DNA from: Dehalococcoidia bacterium
GTDB taxonomy: Bacteria; Chloroflexota; Dehalococcoidia; GIF9; UBA5629
DNA length: 7,867 nucleotides
Assembly (NCBI GenBank): GCA_007280145.1
Contig: QYPU01000057.1
Location: 1 to 7,867 of the forward strand
Direction: 5' to 3'
Shown: positions 5,411 to 7,867 of the stretch, piece by piece
Position numbering within the stretch: position 1 is the first letter of the stretch
How the letters are laid out: each line of letters opens with the position of its first letter
Program-made: the position numbers and the translations under genes
Notes under the pieces: generated by a model
Seen by the model: only the letters and a program-made list of their open reading frames with translations
Told to the model about the DNA's origin: nothing
The model's database searches: none

Positions 5411-6043
5411 TTAAAGACTGGTTAAGAAAGGATTCATCTTACGCTCGGCACCTATAGTAGTCTCAGGTCCATGCCCAGGATAGACAATAGTCTCATCAGG
5501 TAAAGTCATAAGCTTATTGTGAATGCTATCCATCAACTGGGCATAGCTACAACCAGGAAAATCTGTCCTGCCGATACCGAAGTTGAAGAGAGTATCACCA
5601 CTAAAAACCACTCCGTGCCCAAAGAGGCTGATACCACCGGGGCTATGCCCCGGCGTATGCAAGACGGTGAAATGCAAATCGTCGATGTCTATAATATCAC
5701 CATCCTTCAGCAACCTTTCCGGCTTAGGTAATTTTCCAAAAGAGCCTGCCATCATGGAACCCAGCATCTGAGAAACCATTCGCAATGCGCCCTCTCCTTC
5801 AGCTTGGTGGAGAGCAAACTCAGCTCCAGTTTTCTCTTTAACCGCTTTAAGCGCACTAATGTGGTCAGGATGGGTATGGGTAACTACAATCAACACTATC
5901 GACAAGCCCATCTCATCCACAGCCTTCAATATAGTCCCAGCCTCGGCACCAGGGTCTATAATTATCCCGCGCTTGGTTGATTCCGAGCCAACGATATAAC
6001 AATTACTAGCATAAGGACCAACAACAAGAGACTTTAAAATCAT
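5411..6043 (-). CDS. Metallo-beta-lactamase-fold hydrolase, glyoxalase-II-like
   Basis: The 210-residue protein has the complete metal-binding set of the fold: THTHPDH at 55-61, His133 in HTPGHSPGG (129-137), Asp150 in SGDTLF (148-153) and His191 in YPGHGPETTIG (188-198). GIGRTDFPG at 156-164 and the closing NPFL are typical of the short YcbL-like branch of hydroxyacylglutathione hydrolases. Such enzymes bind one or two zinc (or iron) ions and cleave thioesters; true glyoxalase II has an extra C-terminal glutathione-binding domain that is missing here. The natural substrate is therefore open, especially if the host lacks glutathione. No signal peptide is seen, so it is cytosolic. The start has GGAG (6050-6053) 6 nt upstream. 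It probably forms its own unit, separated by 169 nt from the ABC genes. Confidence 0.92.
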   Translation of the reverse strand: MILKSLVVGPYASNCYIVGSESTKRGIIIDPGAEAGTILKAVDEMGLSIVLIVVTHTHPDHISALKAVKEKTGAEFALHQAEGEGALRMVSQMLGSMMAGSFGKLPKPERLLKDGDIIDIDDLHFTVLHTPGHSPGGISLFGHGVVFSGDTLFNFGIGRTDFPGCSYAQLMDSIHNKLMTLPDETIVYPGHGPETTIGAERKMNPFLTSL

Positions 6044-6091
6044 TTTTATCTCCAGTTCAAATATCTTAGTGCCAACTCCAAAGCCTGGGGA

Positions 6092-6100
6092 ATAATATCA
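6092..6100 (-). promoter_or_regulatory. Possible extended -10 of the hydrolase gene
   Basis: On the minus strand TGATATTAT is an extended -10 (TG, one base, TATTAT, five of six), about 50 nt upstream of the hydrolase start. No convincing -35 lies 16-18 nt further up. The rest of 6044-6212 holds no gene or strong hairpin that I can support. Confidence 0.3.
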
Positions 6101-6212
6101 CAAGTCCATTGAAATAAATAAGCGTCTCATGCCAGCAAAATAAGCTTCTCAGTCTACTCTACACTGCAGAAAATGACAGGCTGGCAGAGGCACGTCCAGA
6201 ATTAGCAACAGC

Positions 6213-7097
6213 TCAGGTTGCCCTTATCTCCTCGCGCATAAACTTAATATAGGAGATAGCAAAGCACAAAGCGGTCAACGCTATCATGCTTACAATCTGA
6301 GGCCACACGAGCAACAAACTCTGCCCAAAGGACAGGGGGTAAAAGAGTTCAGCGGGATACACGCCAAAGCCCGTCATCGTCGTTGGCAATAAGATCATAC
6401 GCACCGCTTCTTGATATAAGAAGATAGGTGACATTCGGTTAAGCATCACCGCAATTTCTAAGTTTTGACCCGCAATAAAGTGGGCGATCCCGAAGAATAG
6501 AAAGAGAAGTAGAAACAACCACAGGCCTAGCGAAGCTAATGCTGAAGTGGCTACCTGCTTAAACAAAACTGAGAAAAGGACTGCCAAAGACATCCAGAAA
6601 GCGCCAGAGATTATGCTTAGGAAGATGAAAGCGAAAAGCCTAAGCACTTCTTCTGCAGTCGGAGGCACACCAATCATGCGCAATCCCAAACCGGCGACGA
6701 CAGCCACTAGGCTCAATACTAATACTGCTAAAGTAACCAGCCCGGCCAGAAATTTCCCATTAATCACCGAATCCCGGTAAAGAGGCTGCGACAGAAGTCG
6801 ACTAAGGTTACCACTCGCCCGCTCGCTGTTTATAGCGTCAAAGCCAAGAACAATACCAACTACGGGTATAAGAAGGACCATGAAAAAGAGTAAAGATTCT
6901 AATCCCCCTCCAGAAATAGCAAAAAGCTTAAGAAAGATGAACTTACTGGTGTCAGTTACCTCACTCCTTATATATTGGCTTGCTATCCACAAAGCTGACA
7001 GTCCAGCAGCATAAATCAATAGAAACACTATCATAAACCGCCAGCCACTAAAGTGGTCAGCTAGTTCTTTGCGAAAAACTGTCATTAACCCAGACAT
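6213..7097 (-). CDS. ABC-2 type exporter permease
   Basis: The 294-residue protein has about six hydrophobic segments (near 20-40, 68-87, 117-142, 150-178, 183-208 and 262-283). Between the second and third lies FDAINSERASGNLSRLLSQP (86-105) followed by RDSVINGK. This is the cytoplasmic coupling element of the ABC-2/NosY-like permeases, which contacts the ATPase. No substrate can be read from the sequence; relatives move lipids, antibiotics, peptides or assemble copper enzymes. It starts 2 nt after the stop of the ATPase gene, with GAGG (7105-7108) 7 nt before the ATG lying inside the ATPase coding end, so the two are translated as a coupled pair. A dimer of this protein with two ATPases would form the exporter in the inner membrane. 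Confidence 0.88.
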   Translation of the reverse strand: MSGLMTVFRKELADHFSGWRFMIVFLLIYAAGLSALWIASQYIRSEVTDTSKFIFLKLFAISGGGLESLLFFMVLLIPVVGIVLGFDAINSERASGNLSRLLSQPLYRDSVINGKFLAGLVTLAVLVLSLVAVVAGLGLRMIGVPPTAEEVLRLFAFIFLSIISGAFWMSLAVLFSVLFKQVATSALASLGLWLFLLLFLFFGIAHFIAGQNLEIAVMLNRMSPIFLYQEAVRMILLPTTMTGFGVYPAELFYPLSFGQSLLLVWPQIVSMIALTALCFAISYIKFMREEIRAT

Positions 7098-7099
7098 AA

Positions 7100-7867
7100 T
7101 TAAGCCTCGCGGAAATACTTCATGTAAATCTGTTCCAGCCCATACTCCTCAATCTTCATCTGAACCAACAGGCTGTCACTATCAACCACCGTCCTGGCTA
7201 TCTGAGGCCTCAGGTCACCATCACAGCTAACAAGCAGCAAATCGCCAGAACTCTCTAACTTCGCCACACCTTCAATATTCTTAATAGCGTTAATAAGCTT
7301 ATCGGTGGGGGGCGATACCTGAACCTCAATTCGAAACTTGCCTCCGCCGATAGCATCTCTGCCCAGATGGTCTACCGACCCCTCAGCTACCAGGCAGCCC
7401 TTGGCTAGTATCCCAACTCGGGTGCAAACCCTCTGAACCTGATGTAGCTGGTGCGAAGATAGAACAACAGTTATTTTTTTCTTAGCCATGTTTGCTATAA
7501 TAGCAAGGATCTGTTCAATACCTTCAGGGTCTATTCCGGCTGTAGGCTCATCAAAGAAAGCAACTTTAGGGTCTTTAATCATAACATCAGCAATTCCCAA
7601 ACGTTGCTGCATGCCATGAGAAAACTGGCCAACTTTCTGGTCAGCTACTTCAGACAACCCAACAATATCCAGAAGCTCGTCTATTTTCCTCGATGCATCT
7701 TCCTTTTTCAAACCATTTAATTCAGCAATATAGCTCAGATTCTGTCTAGCAGTTAAATCATTGTAGAAACCAAGCTTTTCTGGCAAGTAGCCAGCAATTC
7801 GCTTCACCTTGAGTGGTTCTCTAGTAGGATTATAGCCGCACACCCGAGCGGTGCCTGATGTCGGTTC
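7100..7867 (-). CDS. ABC exporter ATP-binding protein (5' end outside window)
   Basis: 255 residues are visible and the frame stays open to the window edge, beginning EPTSGTARVCGYNP. The start codon and Walker A motif therefore lie beyond 7867, and GTG 7843 is internal. In order it shows AGYLPEKLGFYNDLT (Q-loop region), the signature FSHGMQQRLGIA, Walker B with D-loop VAFFDEPTAGIDP, and the H-loop VVLSSHQ. The signature has SHGM in place of SGGM, a change often seen in ABC-2 exporters. The last 80 or so residues form the usual C-terminal regulatory extension. The protein hydrolyses ATP on the cytosolic face to drive the permease encoded 2 nt downstream. The closest general class is the NosF-like/CcmA-type ATPases; the substrate is unknown. 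Confidence 0.92.
   Translation of the reverse strand, partial: EPTSGTARVCGYNPTREPLKVKRIAGYLPEKLGFYNDLTARQNLSYIAELNGLKKEDASRKIDELLDIVGLSEVADQKVGQFSHGMQQRLGIADVMIKDPKVAFFDEPTAGIDPEGIEQILAIIANMAKKKITVVLSSHQLHQVQRVCTRVGILAKGCLVAEGSVDHLGRDAIGGGKFRIEVQVSPPTDKLINAIKNIEGVAKLESSGDLLLVSCDGDLRPQIARTVVDSDSLLVQMKIEEYGLEQIYMKYFREA

Noticed and set aside
6130..6186. TGCCAGC / GCTGGCA inverted repeat downstream of the permease
   Set aside because: A 7-bp stem around a 43-nt loop with no U-tract is unlikely to be a terminator.
6124..6236. Plus-strand open stretch reading LLSLLYTAENDRLAEARPEL
   Set aside because: It lacks a start with a ribosome site, is short, runs antisense into the permease end and matches no family I recognise.

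Overview
The window is 7.9 kb of moderate-GC bacterial chromosome carrying mostly housekeeping-type genes. No gene names the host directly. Tandem FmdB zinc ribbons, a ThiD2-ThiE fusion, a bacterial translin-family gene and a membrane pyrophosphatase together suggest an anaerobe of the Dehalococcoidia (Chloroflexota). This is an inference from gene content and needs a phylogenetic test.

Layout. Bases 1-114 are the decayed N-terminal part of an integrase-type transposase. It is followed by two 27-bp direct repeats (142-203) that look like the end of that element. A predicted promoter (234-262) then drives a tight plus-strand run: zinc ribbon 1 (286-651), zinc ribbon 2 (663-1037), the ThiD2-ThiE thiamine gene (1009-2046, GTG start, 29-nt overlap) and a translin/TRAX-like gene (2030-2692, overlapping thiE). 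Behind it lies a broken 3-oxoacid CoA-transferase beta subunit (2715-3172) with a missing N-terminus and one frameshift.

A strong sigma70-type promoter (3201-3229) starts a separate unit for the membrane ion-pumping pyrophosphatase hppA (3330-5357). Its leader of roughly 95 nt holds a hairpin that could compete for the Shine-Dalgarno sequence. A clean stem-loop terminator (5380-5404) separates hppA from the convergent minus-strand genes. These are a glyoxalase-II-like metallo-beta-lactamase hydrolase (6043-5411), and an ABC-2 exporter pair in which the ATPase (cut by the window edge at 7867) lies 2 nt upstream of its permease (7097-6213).

How the genes work together. ThiD2-ThiE makes thiamine phosphate from HMP-P and the thiazole phosphate, a reaction that releases pyrophosphate. 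HppA uses cytosolic pyrophosphate to energise the membrane, but the two are separate transcription units and no direct link is claimed. The zinc ribbons and the translin protein probably act on nucleic acid or in regulation. The ABC pair is an exporter of unknown substrate.

I do not see a clear novel defence or mobile system. The best leads are the TRAX-like residues in the bacterial translin, the hppA leader with its alternative pairing and possible 13-codon leader peptide, and the tandem terminal repeats of the dead transposon.
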